The position numbers and the translations under genes were made by a program. Positions 33,809 to 45,538 of a stretch of DNA of 64,000 nt are shown here, in pieces. Location: positions 1,240,001-1,304,000 of the forward strand of contig VNKQ01000014.1 of NCBI GenBank assembly GCA_016508695.1, written 5' to 3'. The notes below the pieces were generated by a model. It saw only the letters and a program-made list of their open reading frames with translations, had not been told where the DNA came from and searched no databases. The number at the start of each line of letters is the position of its first letter. The first letter of the stretch is position 1. The DNA comes from Hyphodiscus hymeniophilus. Taxonomy: Eukaryota; Ascomycota; Leotiomycetes; Helotiales; Hyphodiscaceae.

Positions 33809-34766
33809 GGACGCGTTTGGTGGTGGGATGGGACGCATAGCGGTGAATGGGTGGATGGCTTGGAGTGATATGGCGGTTGCTTTTCACGGGATATACCCAA
33901 GCCAGTTGTTCTTGATCATTGCGTTGAGCTTTACGTAGGACATGATTCGGGCCATGATGCAGTTAGCGAGCATTCTACAGTATTCAACTTCGGAGCATTG
34001 GTTTGCATCATATATAGAAATACTAGATCGTTGACATTCCAAGACCTTGAGTTTCGGTGCTTGTTCAAGCCTTGATTTGACGTTGATCCTTGACGCAGTC
34101 ATGGCGAGATATGAGGGCATTTCTTTTCAATTTTTGTGACTGGATGCAGTAGCAGGCTTGAGAAGCCTTTGGCCAAAGCAGATGCACAAGACATAGTTGA
34201 AGCTTGTTAAAAGATTTGTGGTGACTCAAAAGCTTTGAGTCGTTCAGGTTTCAATGTGGAATTGCAGGGTTCACATGTTCTGGAAAGTGGATAGCGCACC
34301 TCGTTGTTGTGCAGGGCAAAAGTCTTAAATTGACTCTCGAGAATTTGAGCAGTGAGATTGAGTTTCTTCAACTTAAGGGTAACTGTACAAACCGTCGTCC
34401 CAGCGAGGTTAGAATGAAGGCCCGGCGGCATAGGATTTCGGCCAAAGTACAATCAACACGCTGCAGAAACACATCCAAACCATCTCATTTCCAATTGGTA
34501 TTTATTTACTAGAGGAATTGCGTCCGTCACATTAGACATCTAAATCATTCTAATGCCATCCCACCAGACTATGCAACATTCAGAATCGACGAGCCAGGTT
34601 CCACTTTCAGGTAGCCAACCAGCTCAACCATCTCATACTCCACACATAATAAACATCCAGTTATCCGCCTGCGTCACACTGATTTTACTCGTTACAATTC
34701 CACAGCGTCGTGTTAGGTTGTATTTCACAGCTTTGTGTTCGAAATCGGGAGAGAACATGGGTGACA
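33809..34766. other. Intergenic between convergent genes
   Basis: 0.96 kb between the 3' ends of the F-box gene and VTS1. Two leftward frames (33884-34120, 34207-34452) have coding-like composition but no motif or start context I can defend. Confidence 0.4.
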
Positions 34767-36713
34767 TTATGCGAGTTTGCCTTCGGCTTTGGCTTCTGTT
34801 TGGTGGGTTAGCAAATAACGGTGGCATTGGAGGGCATGAGACGAACCTTTGACCTGCTCAAAGACCTTCAACATCTTTCTTCGAGCACCAAGAGCATTAA
34901 CACCTCTGTCCTCCAAAGCCTTCTCATCCAACTCCACCAACTCAGTCCAATTCATATCCTTGAGGTTGTCGGTATATTTGTGCAGTCTCAAACTTCTCAG
35001 CCAGCTGGGGATATCCTGGAGAAGACTGGGATCTGTTGGATCCTCAGGGGGCTTCGAGCTACCTCGCCTACCACGTGGGGATCGACCTCTAGCCATCTCG
35101 CTGTGGTCAGATAGATAACCTTCATGGCCACCCATACCAAATTGACCGAGGTTTAGAGAGCCCATGCCACCATTCATGTTATTCATGAGGGGAGAGGATC
35201 CATCAAACGCAGTCAGAAAGCCATTGTTCTGGGGTGAAGCAAAGCCCATCTGGCCGAACCCACTTCCTTGCATGGCCAAACCTGGGGAGCTAGGGCGGGA
35301 TTGCTGTCTTCTAAAAGCGGGGTTTTGTTGATTTTGCAGGGCAAGCACTTGATCGTTGTTCAAAACTTGGCCATGCTCATTGATCATGACAACATTGGCT
35401 CCACGCATGTTTGGGGGCAGACCAGGAGAAAGAGGTCCTTGTCCACCATCATTCGATCGAGCTCGGCGGTACTTACGAACATCGTCCAGAGCAAAACGAT
35501 TATTGACAGTTGAGAGAGCAGCAAGCTTCATAGCAGTAGCGTTTGCGACCATATCAGCTTGGGTATTGCTGCTTCCAGTATTGAAAGAGGGGACCATAGG
35601 AGTGTTGACCATTGAGGCCCAATTTCCATTGCCCACATTATATGGCGAGAGCAGGGGTCCATCCTGGCCTTGATTGTCGGGAGCAACAAATGTAGTTTGC
35701 TGCAAATTGTTATTTGAGGTAAGAGGGGAGCGAAGTCCAGCAGATGGAGGAGGTTGCATGAACTGGCCCATTGGGGCTTGTCCTGATGAAGATTTGGGTC
35801 TAGCAGCTTGATCATTGCTTCGGGAGCCCCACGGAGATGGCGGCGGTTGACCATTGTTATCATTCGAGTCTGAAGGACCGGAGATGGTAGGGGCTGCAAG
35901 GGAAGAACGTGTGTCGTAGGCAGCACTGTTTCTGTTTGAGGTTGGAGGGGCTCCAGTCTGTTGCGTGAACTTGGCTTTCTCTGTAGCGATGGCAGCGGCA
36001 GCATCCGGAAACATAGCGTTGATTGTGGTCAGGTCGAGTCCTGAATGTCTCTTTGTTCCGGGAGTCGTGGGAGGTCGACCGAGGGAGTTTCTTGACCCAC
36101 CATCAACGTTGAGCTTGTCCATAGCACTACTCAGGCGGTTTGACATGGGATCTGGGGCGAGATATTAGCTAAATATAAATGCAGATCGAGTCTAAGTTCA
36201 CTCACCTTTGTCAAAGTTTGCGGGGGACAGAACACCAGACATCGGATGATTCTTTCCCATCTGTTGTAGAACCTGAATGAAGAATCTGATCTGTACTTGA
36301 GTGGTCTGCTGAAGTAAAGCATACAAAGCAGCCGTCCTCTCAGCCTCGCTCAAGACTCTGAACCATTGTTCAATAGCACTCAACTCATCCTTGAAGTCCT
36401 GGTCGAGTGTTGCAGCCGCCATTTCCTCCAAGGTAGTCTCGTATTGGTCAATATCTGCTATCCATTGCTGAGCGATCTTATCGGAAGCATCATTCTCCCC
36501 GCCTTGTCCTTGACCAGGTTGTGCGCCATAGAAATCAGAGGACGGTCGAATTCGACTCGAGGAAGGTGAGGTGGAGAAGGCTGCCATATCTGCAGAGGCC
36601 CGAAGGTGGTGACCGGAGCCTATTGCGCGCGAGGAAGGTGGACGAAGAGAAGACGTGCTCGACTCGACAGGTGTGCTATTGCGGTTCCCGATGGCAGACA
36701 TGTTGTTGAGCAT
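34767..36713 (-). CDS. VTS1: VTS1, SAM-domain RNA-binding post-transcriptional regulator
   Basis: Exons 36713-36206, 36151-34847 and 34795-34767 give about 613 residues. An N-terminal helical region (DKIAQQWIADIDQYETTLEEMA...EQWFRVLSEAERTAALYALLQQTTQ) is followed by a long Gln/Asn/Pro/Ser-rich linker. A C-terminal SAM domain comes last (SWLRSLRLHKYTDNLKDMNWTELVELDEKALEDRGVNALGARRKMLKVFEQVK) ending EAKAEGKLA. This is the Smaug/Vts1 family, which binds stem-loop elements in mRNAs and recruits Ccr4-Not deadenylase. The frame stays open upstream to 36836; I chose the ATG at 36713 (next one 36701) since the upstream extension looks like leader. Start uncertain. Confidence 0.88.
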
Positions 36714-37670
36714 GGTAGCTAGAAGCTGAAGAGCGAGAGATTGTAGGAGAGTCTCTCGAGAGTTCACGGAAGATGTAAAATGTGAAACGAGGGCTTCAGA
36801 TCTTAATGCGCCGTCGCGTGTCAAGCGTCCAAGCAAGATAGTTGCAGAATCGGGCAGGAAGTGGTCCGTGAATCTACTGTGTTTCGCTGCAACGGAATAT
36901 AAGGACCCCAGGCAATGCTGGACTGTTTGAGAAGTTGATCCAAAATATAGGGGAGTTGCAGGCCGTCAACGAGAGTTCGTGTCGATCGCGGAGAATTCGT
37001 GAACGATCGTAAAGTGGAGTAAAATATTGCCCGAAGCTCCAGCAGAATTGCTGACCTGCCTAATGAATCACACACGGAGTGTCAGCTTCAAGGCTCCCAG
37101 AGCGGCAAATCAATTGTTGATGTGCGCCGCCGAAGCAAAGGCTACCGATAGGAAAACTGGGCGCAAGATGAAGCATGCAGGATAACTCACAGCGAAACAA
37201 ACAAAGACGACCTGCGATTGAGGGCTTTGTCGATGAATAGGGGGAGGTGGGTAGGGTCTATTGTGTTGAAGAAAGGCAGGTTTGTGTATTCGACTTAACA
37301 AGCGTGAGAGGCTACTGTAAGCGCCGAGATGCGAGTAACGCAGCCGACCACAAAGCTTGGTCCTGACGAACACAAAGTCCTCGATTCGAAAAAGGTTGTT
37401 AATTTCTTGGATGATCGTATCACTTCTAGATTGTTTTGAGAGACAGATTTCATGGGGAATAGAATTTGGATCTTGACTATCAAAGGGGGTATTTTGCCAC
37501 GCTGAACATCCAAACCCCAGAGGCTGAATGGATAGCCTATTGCGATTCAAGCCAGGTTATGCGAGAATAAGTAAGTTTCATGTGTTGACTCAAGAGCGTG
37601 TAGCCTTCAGCTAGTAGAACACGAAATGACCCCTGAACCATGGCACCATATTGGGCATCTAATTCCTTCA
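36714..37670. other. Upstream region of VTS1
   Basis: About 1 kb with the likely long leader and promoter of VTS1. A 146-codon leftward frame (37110-37550) has mixed composition and no motif, so I do not call it a gene. Confidence 0.4.
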
Positions 37671-37945
37671 TCCTTCATGATTGCAGAGAAAACACCGCCG
37701 AGGGAAGCTTCGATTGATGTTGATAGAACTCGTGGAGATCCTATCCAGGACCATCAAAGCGTTGCGTAGCTGAGCTTCGGAACCGTTGACCATGATGACC
37801 CCAATCCTGCCACATATGTAACCCCAAACTTCATGCACCATTTGTCTCATAGAGTATAGAGAAAAGGTGTTTGGTAATGAAAGGGTCTGGAAGATATTCT
37901 TGGCACGAAGATATAAACCTTCAGCAGATGAGCATGGGAAGAGCT
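37671..37945 (-). pseudogene. Coding-like fragment of unknown family
   Basis: A leftward open stretch translates coherently (SAEGLYLRAKNIFQTLSLPNT, then MVHEVWGYICGRIGVIMVNG, then AQLRNALMVLDRI) and ends at a stop. I can find no start codon or upstream exon that splices to it cleanly. The amphipathic pattern looks like real protein sequence. It may be the last exon of an unrecognised gene or a gene relic. Confidence 0.3.
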
Positions 37946-38173
37946 CTTGAATGCTGTACACACAAATGCCTTGTCTGAACTGATCACACGCATATCACCA
38001 TATAAGATCGGGTCGCTCAAATTGCGAGATGGACGAAATTGCTCCTGTTGATTCCGAGACCTCAACTATCGTTTAAAGCGATGCTGTTCGTAATCATTTC
38101 CGTATGTAATGCAATCCGCGCCAATGCAACTACCACAGCCCAATTCCCGGAGAAAGAAACTTCATCGTCATCT

Positions 38174-38526
38174 TCATGCCGTGTCCCGCTTGCCCTCCTT
38201 CAACTCCTTCTATTTGTTCATTAGCCCGAATTTCAATTACGTCCTTGGGGAGCGCACCAAAGCCTTCATTGTTCCTTGCAGCGCATGTCTGTGGTTTCTT
38301 CGGAATTTGGGGTCGGTGCCGTTGAGAGAGGGATATCTGGAGGTCTTGGGCTTCTTGATACTATGGGAGTGAAATATCAGCGCAGATTCCAGCGTTGGAA
38401 AGTGATGTGATTGTACCCGTTACGATGAGCCTTCTTGCTCTGGCTGTTTAGAAGTCAGTACCTCTCCGCCTAAGCTGGTCTTTGGATTGCGGACTTATGT
38501 TGGGACGAGTTCTTGGACTTCGCCAT
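38174..38526 (-). CDS. RPL29: 60S ribosomal protein L29 (eL29), four small exons
   Basis: Exons 38526-38495, 38443-38417, 38360-38258 and 38209-38174 total 198 bases, 65 residues. The translation starts MAKSKNSSQHNQSKKAHRNG, continues IKKPKTSRYPSLNGTDPKFR and RNHRHALQGTMKALKELKEG, and ends KRDTA. This is the eL29 sequence end to end, at the family's usual length. It is missed by simple frame searches because every exon is short (27-103 bases). Introns (51, 56 and 48 nt) have AG acceptors; the first donor, AA|GTCCGC, is weak. L29 sits on the large subunit surface. Intron-rich 5' ends are usual for fungal ribosomal protein genes. Confidence 0.92.
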
Positions 38527-38852
38527 TGTGTCGGATGTCGAAGTAGAGGGTCTTGAAGATTGATCTTGTTGCTTTTGTCGTCGAGGTTCAGATCGCGAAA
38601 TTTCTTTGTGGGCTATGTGATAAGCGAGGAAATAGTTTCACGTGACTGACACTTGAGATCATGGTCGTTCGAAAAATGGGAAACCTACCTCAGCTGCTAA
38701 AACTCAATATGAGAGTTTGTTATTCAATGCTGGAATGGTGGAACGCACCTCAGTCCCTTTGTAGATTTCAAGCTTTCTATGTAAGCCGAATATTTCAGAG
38801 AACTACCAACTTGATGTTACAGAGCTCCTCTTTAGGTGGTGATTTTGATTTC
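38527..38852. promoter_or_regulatory. Upstream region of RPL29
   Basis: Presumed promoter of RPL29, lying just after the 3' end of the relic at 38853. No other feature seen. Confidence 0.4.
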
Positions 38853-39616
38853 TCAGGTGTTCCAGATGAAAGTTTTGTATTCATTTAATCTTATACGAAA
38901 GTTCAAACCCATATTCTCATTTCCCTCCGCATAACCTGCATTCCATTCCTGGTCGTCACGTTCCCCATAAACAGTCCCGTCTGGTCTTGCTATCTCGCCT
39001 CGTGAACTGTTCAATGCCCGCATCATAGCACAATTGCTCGTGACATCGGCAATCCGAGCAAGGCGCTGAAGACTCTTATCGGAACGCCAGCATTTCGAAG
39101 GACCAATAGGAACTTTTTGAGATAATTACCTGTTGCGTGAGCACGTAATGAGGATCCGGTCTTGATTTTCGGGGATGTTTTTGAAGGGTTGTCCGGTACA
39201 ACTGTCCTTGGCAAAATCGACAATTCGAGCAGTTAAGTCGACGACGTCGATGAGAGCCATGCATTGTTCCGGGGAAGAAATAGCACCACACTGTGGAGAT
39301 CCAATGTCGGGGCTAATGATCAGCGCATACGAAGTCTCGATAGTTCCTTCAACGAATCTCGACCAAACTGGGTTGATCGTACTGCATCCTTGAAGTGCGT
39401 CTTATGCAGAGTGCGCTTCCACAAAATATCAACAAATCTTCTGTTGCGTTGATTGTTGTTCATTTATAACCCAGACTTTATATTTATTCGAGGTAGATGT
39501 CGCTCTAAATTGGTTTTCAGCCACGGTGTATGTTGGATTGTCTGCTCTCAGTTAGTTATTGGTAAAGCGGTAGACATGAACTGGGACTCACATTGGTCGG
39601 AGGCATAATAAAAATC
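38853..39616 (-). pseudogene. Interrupted coding sequence, unknown family
   Basis: One minus-strand frame gives convincing protein: TIETSYALIISPDIGSPQCG, SPEQCMALIDVVDLTARIVD, KSLQRLARIADVTSNCAMM and EIARPDGTVYGERDDQEWNA, ending at a stop at 38853-38855. Upstream the same frame holds NPTYTVAENQFRATSTSNKY and, after a plausible GTGAGT..GAGCAG intron, DFYYASDQY. In-frame stops break it at 39429-39431 (TGA), 39402-39404 (TAA) and 39126-39128 (TAA). No intron of normal length (44 nt or more) removes any of them in frame. All three stops could come from C-to-T change, so RIP or decay is possible. The parent function is unknown; several Cys residues are present. Confidence 0.45.
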
Positions 39617-39699
39617 CTGTTCTCTCAGTGACAACTATTTGAGCCTCTCAAAGGGTCTTGCACGAGAGAGAAATGAACCTGTTGACTCAAAGCACCCAT

Positions 39700-40500
39700 A
39701 TAGCTTTTAGAAACATACGCATTGGTTGAAACCAACTATCAAAGACGGTTGTGGATAACAGAGTGCAACTGCAGCAATGAGAGGGCTGACAACATCACGT
39801 ATGTTGTGATAGCTGAGGAAGAGTGCCCTTAGCTTCGGAACCTTGAACAGTTTCCTCAGCCATACTCAAAAGCCTGCAGCACGCATTGGATGTTAACAGG
39901 ATAACGATATCCTAGCTCAACAATTCCCCTCATTGCAGGCTTATATATGAATCTCGTCGGGGGAAACGCAAGAATAATCTGAAAACGACTTTCCGACAAA
40001 TGGGAATACGAGACCACCGAACTTAGCGCGAAGATCGTCACGAAACTCAAGTATGCCTTAACTTCCTGACAAGTGAGTTTAAGAACAAACGATGGGGAGT
40101 AACATTAATAAAGTCAAGCGTCTACAGTATCCAGATGATTCATAAAGATGGTGGTTGACGGCAAGCAACCACCGCAATACCATTACAGGAAAAGGTCCAC
40201 AAGCATGAGCCGTATTCACTGGCCCAGAACAACTTATTAATTCAAGATACTGCACTACAGTCCCCACAGGCAATTGTAAATGTATATCTAACGAGACGAT
40301 CGACAATTTGTTAGTTGCTGATAAAATATTCTTGTTATGAAATGTATTGCAGGCTTCTTTGGAAGTCCGTAGTAGCCTCTTTACGCGCTTCTGATAGCTT
40401 GACACTGACCAATTAACGCCAGCACTTACGGCACTCCTTGATTCATTTACCGGACTCCAAACGCGCAAGGGAAGTTTCCGACTGGCTCTGGTAATCAATC
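39700..40500 (-). pseudogene. Further coding-like but disrupted segments
   Basis: On the same strand, pieces such as GPVNTAHACGPFPVMVLRWL, TRFIYKPAMRGIVELGYRYP and KLFKVPKLRALFLSYHNIRD translate well but lie in different frames. The change near 39855-39860 (after AFEYG) is a one-base shift, not an intron. This could be the upstream part of the relic at 38853-39616 or a separate decayed gene. No family recognised. Confidence 0.3.
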
Positions 40501-41162
40501 ACCAGAATCACAAAGAAGGAGACCCAAGTCACCAACACCGCTTATTACTACTTTGGGTGTTGTTTTGAAAGTCGCGGATATTCAACGCGAAATGGATGGT
40601 CGGCCTTTGGGCCTTTAGCTACGCATCATTATTGTAGACTGACATTCTCCCCCTTCAGACAAAATCTATCTACAGTACCGTTCTCAATTTCGATTAACCC
40701 TTTGTTCCATTTTCTGTTCTACTGTAAACCGATCTTAGACTTGCCCGGGATAGACTTCGGGAGGGAAGATCTATTGACCGAGAGGAGACTAGCGCCGAGT
40801 CCGTCCCCTTTAGTTACGACGAACACAATCAAACAAGCTCCCCAACGCCAACCGCCTACGCTAAACGGTTGCTCCCTATGAAGTGCAGGGCTTTCTACCG
40901 GTAATACAAAGTTGATGATAAGGCTGGGAACTGGCATTGCGGGTTTGGGATGCGATAGTAGCAAGTGGCAGGGCAGCAACGAGTACGAGCCAAACACAGC
41001 ATCACCATTGCATGCACGGGTCTGGGATTGCTCCTGGGACAATCAAGCTATCTAGGGCTGGTTGGAGCTCGCTGGACTCGAATCCAGGTACCTTGGACGG
41101 CGTTGGGAGTCCAGGCAAATACACACCGACGCATATCCTCTCTTGCGACATTCACTGCCATA
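40501..41162. promoter_or_regulatory. Upstream region of CDH1
   Basis: About 0.66 kb. The CDH1 frame is open upstream of its start, but the extension (40965-41162) does not resemble the family and is taken as leader. Confidence 0.45.
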
Positions 41163-43147
41163 ATGGGTCCACATACAACAGACGATTCGAGTGCACCCCT
41201 CGTTGCTACGCCTCCGCGATCGACAACTCCACCAGCGGCCGAGAAAAGGAAGTCAGAAAGGAAATCCAACGAAGAGAACGCACGGAATGAAAGATCATCT
41301 GCTGCGGTAGATCCGAATGCATTGAGCAAAGCAATCATGGACCAGTTCGAGGATGGCAGAAACAGAGATGTGACACCTGGAGGCAGCCCGAGTCGGAAGC
41401 GCCCGCGGCTACTTTATGGGGACAGGTAAGGATACGTTTTATATTTTTGGAGAAATGCTGCGTTTGTACTGAATTTGCCAATCGAATGTTGATAGACCGG
41501 AAGCTACCACGTGGGGGCTGCGGCTTGGGTTGGCAGAATTTTATACACCATGTGCACCATGAAAAGTAACACTATCGTGGTATTGAAGTACTAACTTCAT
41601 CAGATTCATTCCAAATCGAGAAGGTCAAGATCTTCAAGCCAGCTTCAGTCTATTGCACGATGATGGCTCACCAGCGACTCCGTCGAAACAAAAGAAGCGT
41701 ACTCCGCATGGTGAACTTCACTTCCAAAAGAGTAAGAATTTCTAGCCTCTGCGACTTGAACAGGAGCTTACATCTACCAGCCGAAGAAGCCAACCGGACG
41801 TTTTCAACATTACTTCGATCTGAGATCTTTGATACTACCATCCCACAACCGACGCCTACGAGTCTCTCTCCAGATACGACCTCACACTCAACGACCATAA
41901 ATGACCCAACACGAGCACATACACCCCCTAATAATTCGTCTAATACGTCGTTGCCAGCCTCCTTGACACCCTCGACCCCACACAAGAACCTCTTCACATA
42001 TATGTCACCAAGACATCACACAAATATCGCAGGCCACCCTACACCCTCTAGAACGCCTCAAAGTCGGCATGGGCCAATTCTGAACGCAAGATCAGAAGTT
42101 TACAGTCTTTCACCTGTAAGATTTGGCAGCCAACAAATGCTTCTGAGTCCTCGAAAGCAACCCCGAGCCGTCAGCAAAGTACCTTATAAAGTACTCGATG
42201 CACCAGATCTGGCGGATGACTTTTATCTCAACCTCGTGGATTGGGGAAGTAGTAACGTGCTCGGTGTGGGTCTGGGAAGCTGCGTCTACATGTGGAATTC
42301 CCAATCTGGCAAAGTGAATAAGCTCTGTGAGCTCCCCGACGATACTGTAACAAGCGTGTCTTGGATACAGCGTGGCTCCCACATAGCAATAGGTACGGGC
42401 AAAGGACTCGTGCAAATTTGGGATGCGGAACGAATAAGGAGGCTCCGCACCATGACCGGCCATACAGCACGTGTCGGCTCCTTGGCCTGGAACGACCATA
42501 TTCTTACCTCTGGCTCTCGAGATCGGCTAATTTACCACCGAGATGTCCGAGCTCCAGATCAATGGCTTAAGAAACTCGTTGGTCACAAGCAAGAAGTTTG
42601 TGGTCTTCGTTGGAACTGCGAAGATGGCCAATTGGCATCCGGAGGTAACGACAACAAACTCATGGTCTGGGACAAGCTCTCCGAAGCCCCACTCTGGAAA
42701 TTCAGTGACCACACTGCTGCTGTAAAGGCTATCGCGTGGTCACCACATCAGAGAGGGCTCCTGGCGTCTGGAGGTGGAACAGCTGACCGAAGAATCATCT
42801 TTCACGATACCTTGCGAGGTACGGCTATCAACGAAATCGATACCGGCTCTCAAGTCTGCAATCTCGCATGGTCGAAGAACTCCAATGAGATCGTGAGCAC
42901 GCACGGGTACTCTCAAAACCAAATCGTAGTATGGAAGTATCCTAGTATGACGCAAGTCGTGAGTCTCACAGGCCACACCTATCGAGTGCTATACCTTGCA
43001 ATGAGTCCCGACGGCCGAATCGTCGTGACGGGGGCAGGCGACGAGACGCTTCGGTTCTGGAACGTTTTTGGGCGCAAAGCGGGACAAAGAGAAGATGGCG
43101 AGACAGGGGGCGGTGGAAGACTTGGAGATTGGGGGGTAATAAGATAG
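41163..43147 (+). CDS. CDH1: APC/C activator Cdh1/Fizzy-related
   Basis: Exons 41163-41425, 41604-41731 and 41781-43147 give 585 residues. The C-box DRFIPNR spans the first junction. KVPYKVLDAPDLADDFYLNLVDW opens the seven-blade WD40 propeller, with repeats such as TGHTARVGSLAWNDHILTSGSRD and DNKLMVWDKLSEAPLWKFSDHTAAVKAIAWSPHQ. The protein ends GDWGVIR, keeping the C-terminal Ile-Arg tail that docks on APC/C TPR subunits. C-box, propeller and IR tail all indicate a functional activator. The serine/threonine-proline-rich N-terminus and FQKTEEANRTFSTLLRSE favour Cdh1 over Cdc20. It directs cyclin and other D-box/KEN substrates to ubiquitination in late mitosis and G1. Confidence 0.95.
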
Positions 43148-44137
43148 GAAGGAGTCAAGAGATTCCATTCCACTGCTCCGCTTGGGGTGGGGAGGGATTA
43201 GCATGCACTGGCGTTCAGAGCGCTTCATTTGCTTTTCTTAGGCTGGGTTGGCTGGTTTGGCTGGTTGGCGGGGACATGTGGCATGGGCATCATTGGAGCG
43301 ATCATTTGCGGGACGATATTGCATCGAAGGGTGTTTATTTTGCTTGGTAGCTATCGCAAGCTGATGGTTAGAGCTGCACTTGGTAGCAGCTGGGAAATTC
43401 AGTCTCACCTACTTCGAGATGAACCACGCATACTTGTTTCCATCGCGGAACTTGCATAACGATTGATGTTTCCCAACGGTGGAATGAATTGCTAAATTGA
43501 ACATATGCACTTGCTTATATGATGTGTCTGGTAAGTCACAGGCTGAGGGAAAGTTTCTCTGCTGTCCTGTTGCTCTGCCGAATGGGCATCACTGAATCGC
43601 CACAGGTTGTCTCAACCCGAAGCCGCTTTCATCCCGATGAACCCTTCGCAGTTATTGATTAATCTCCAGCCTCAAAATGGACCTCAACGCAAAGTCCGCA
43701 TTATCAAATATATCCTCCGTCTCGCTCAAAGTTCCAACGCTCAAATAAAAAGTTCAGATTACAGAGGCCCTTCAACACTGCAAAGTCCTACTAGGCACCA
43801 AGGCATGAGCGTTAGGATTCCTACTCAGGAACTCCTGGTTTGTGCTTAATTCAAGATACATTTTGGTAGCTCAAGATCGCTGAAATCATCTGACATAAAG
43901 TAGCCTCGTGGAGGGCATACGTTGCAAATTGTGGGGACTGCCCTGTCACGCTTCCAAACCTAGCCGCAACATCTCGGTAACCTTGTTCGTCTTTAGAGGT
44001 ACAACCTCATAGCAACAAAGGAACCACTTCTCCCATCCCGAAACAGCGATAAGATATCCCCTACAGCACGTTGACCGTGCTATATCAATATCTCATGCCA
44101 TCTTGATAGCCCTCCAAGTGGCCCCCCTACACCAGCC
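43148..44137. other. Intergenic between CDH1 and the SLC35F6-like gene
   Basis: About 1 kb with no supported gene. It holds the CDH1 3' region and the promoter of the next rightward gene. Confidence 0.45.
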
Positions 44138-45538
44138 ATGCCGTCAGTCATGGAGTCCCGAGCTCTTATCCCATTCCTCGTCGCCATGATGCTGGTAACA
44201 GGCGTCTGCAACACCTTATTAACCAAATACCAAGTGCGCTCCCCCCTCCCATATTTCATTCAAAGAAAACTAGCTGACTGGAAACAGGACAATATTTGCG
44301 TTCGGAATTGCGACTCACCCGACCCCAAGAAACGCTCCCTCTTCGAACAGCCCGTCATCCAAACAGCACAAATGTTCATAGGTGAAATGGGCTGCTGGCT
44401 CTTCGTCGGCGGCTACTCACTCTATAAACGCTACATCTCCAAGGCTGGCCCCGCACACAACGGATACACAGCCGTAGCTACGGAGAATGGGGCTGCCGAG
44501 GAACACGATGGAGATGCCACGAGTATCCATTCTACAACGCCCATCAACCCCGCGGTCAAAGTCATGAGTGTCAACGATGATGGGCGGATCCCGCTTGTGG
44601 GCTGGAAGGTCCTCCTCTTGGGATTGCCGGCGGTATGCGATATCTGTGGTACCACGCTCATGAATGTAGGCTTGCTGTTTGTGGTTCCTTCTATCTACCA
44701 GATGACACGAGGGGCGCTGGTTCTGTTCGTGGGGCTTTTCAGCGTCATGTTTCTGAAGAGGAGACTGCACCTCTTTCAATGGTTCGCCCTGGTTACAGTC
44801 GTGCTCGGGGTTGCTATTGTTGGCCTCGCTGGGGCTCTTTACAAAGACCATAAAGCTGCCCCGTCAGCTATGCTTATGATTAGGGAAGCTGTGACGATTG
44901 TTGCAAGGGAAGCAAGGACGCCAGAGGCTGTGAAGGCTATTATTGGGGTGTTCCTCATTGCTGGGGCTCAGATATTCACGGCGAGTCAGTTTGTGTTGGA
45001 AGAGTACATTCTGCACAAGTACGCTTTGGAACCCCTGAAGGTTGTAGGTTGGGAAGGATTGTTTGGATTCTTGGTCACGGTGCTCGGTATGGTTGTGCTG
45101 CATCTGGCGGTAGGCAGGACCGCGGCAGGGAGATATGGATATTTTGATTTGGTGGAGGGCTGGAGGGAGGTTACGCATTACAGACCGATCGCGGTTTCAA
45201 GCGTGCTCATCATGATCAGTATTGGGTACGTCCTCTCCTTTTTTCCTCCGACGTTCTCTACTAAATCGCTCAGCGGCTTCAACTTCTTTGGACTCTCGGT
45301 TACGAGGACTGTGAGCGCAACTTCCAGATCTACGATCGATACATGCCGTACTCTCTTCATCTGGATAGTCTCACTGTTCCTTGGATGGGAGACTTTCAAG
45401 TGGCTACAGGTGCTGGGTTTCGCACTGTTGGTCTACGGAACTTTCCTTTTCAACGGTCTCATTCAACCCCCTTTGAGGAGCTGCGTGGTTGGTGAGGTTG
45501 AAGAACTGCTTCCTGAGGAACCAATAGAGCATGTATAG
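44138..45538 (+). CDS. SLC35F6-like membrane transporter (DMT superfamily)
   Basis: Exons 44138-44233, 44288-45225 and 45274-45538 give 432 residues. Both introns (54 and 48 nt) are multiples of three, so an unspliced reading is also open; they are recognised by GT..AG ends, the GCTGAC branch and the family's contiguous sequence. About ten hydrophobic spans are seen, with VTGVCNTLLTKYQDN, PAVCDICGTTLMNVGLLFVVPSIYQMTRGALVLFVGLFSVMFLKR and QIFTASQFVLEEYILHKYALEPLKVVGWEGLFG. These are motifs of the SLC35F6 branch of nucleotide-sugar-like transporters. A loop rich in Glu/Asp/Thr follows span 2. The substrate is unknown; location is likely an endomembrane. Confidence 0.84.
   Translation: MPSVMESRALIPFLVAMMLVTGVCNTLLTKYQVRSPLPYFIQRKLADWKQDNICVRNCDSPDPKKRSLFEQPVIQTAQMFIGEMGCWLFVGGYSLYKRYISKAGPAHNGYTAVATENGAAEEHDGDATSIHSTTPINPAVKVMSVNDDGRIPLVGWKVLLLGLPAVCDICGTTLMNVGLLFVVPSIYQMTRGALVLFVGLFSVMFLKRRLHLFQWFALVTVVLGVAIVGLAGALYKDHKAAPSAMLMIREAVTIVAREARTPEAVKAIIGVFLIAGAQIFTASQFVLEEYILHKYALEPLKVVGWEGLFGFLVTVLGMVVLHLAVGRTAAGRYGYFDLVEGWREVTHYRPIAVSSVLIMISIGYVLSFFPPTFSTKSLSGFNFFGLSVTRTVSATSRSTIDTCRTLFIWIVSLFLGWETFKWLQVLGFALLVYGTFLFNGLIQPPLRSCVVGEVEELLPEEPIEHV

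Noticed and set aside
37110..37550. 146-codon leftward frame upstream of VTS1
   Set aside because: No family resemblance and mixed composition; more likely leader or promoter sequence.
41058..41080. tRNA-like T-arm (CTGGACTCGAATCCAG) upstream of CDH1
   Set aside because: The hairpin has a six-base loop and no D, anticodon or acceptor arms can be built around it.
40965..41162. Longer N-terminus for CDH1
   Set aside because: Open in frame but unlike the family; MGPHTTDDSS at 41163 is the better start.
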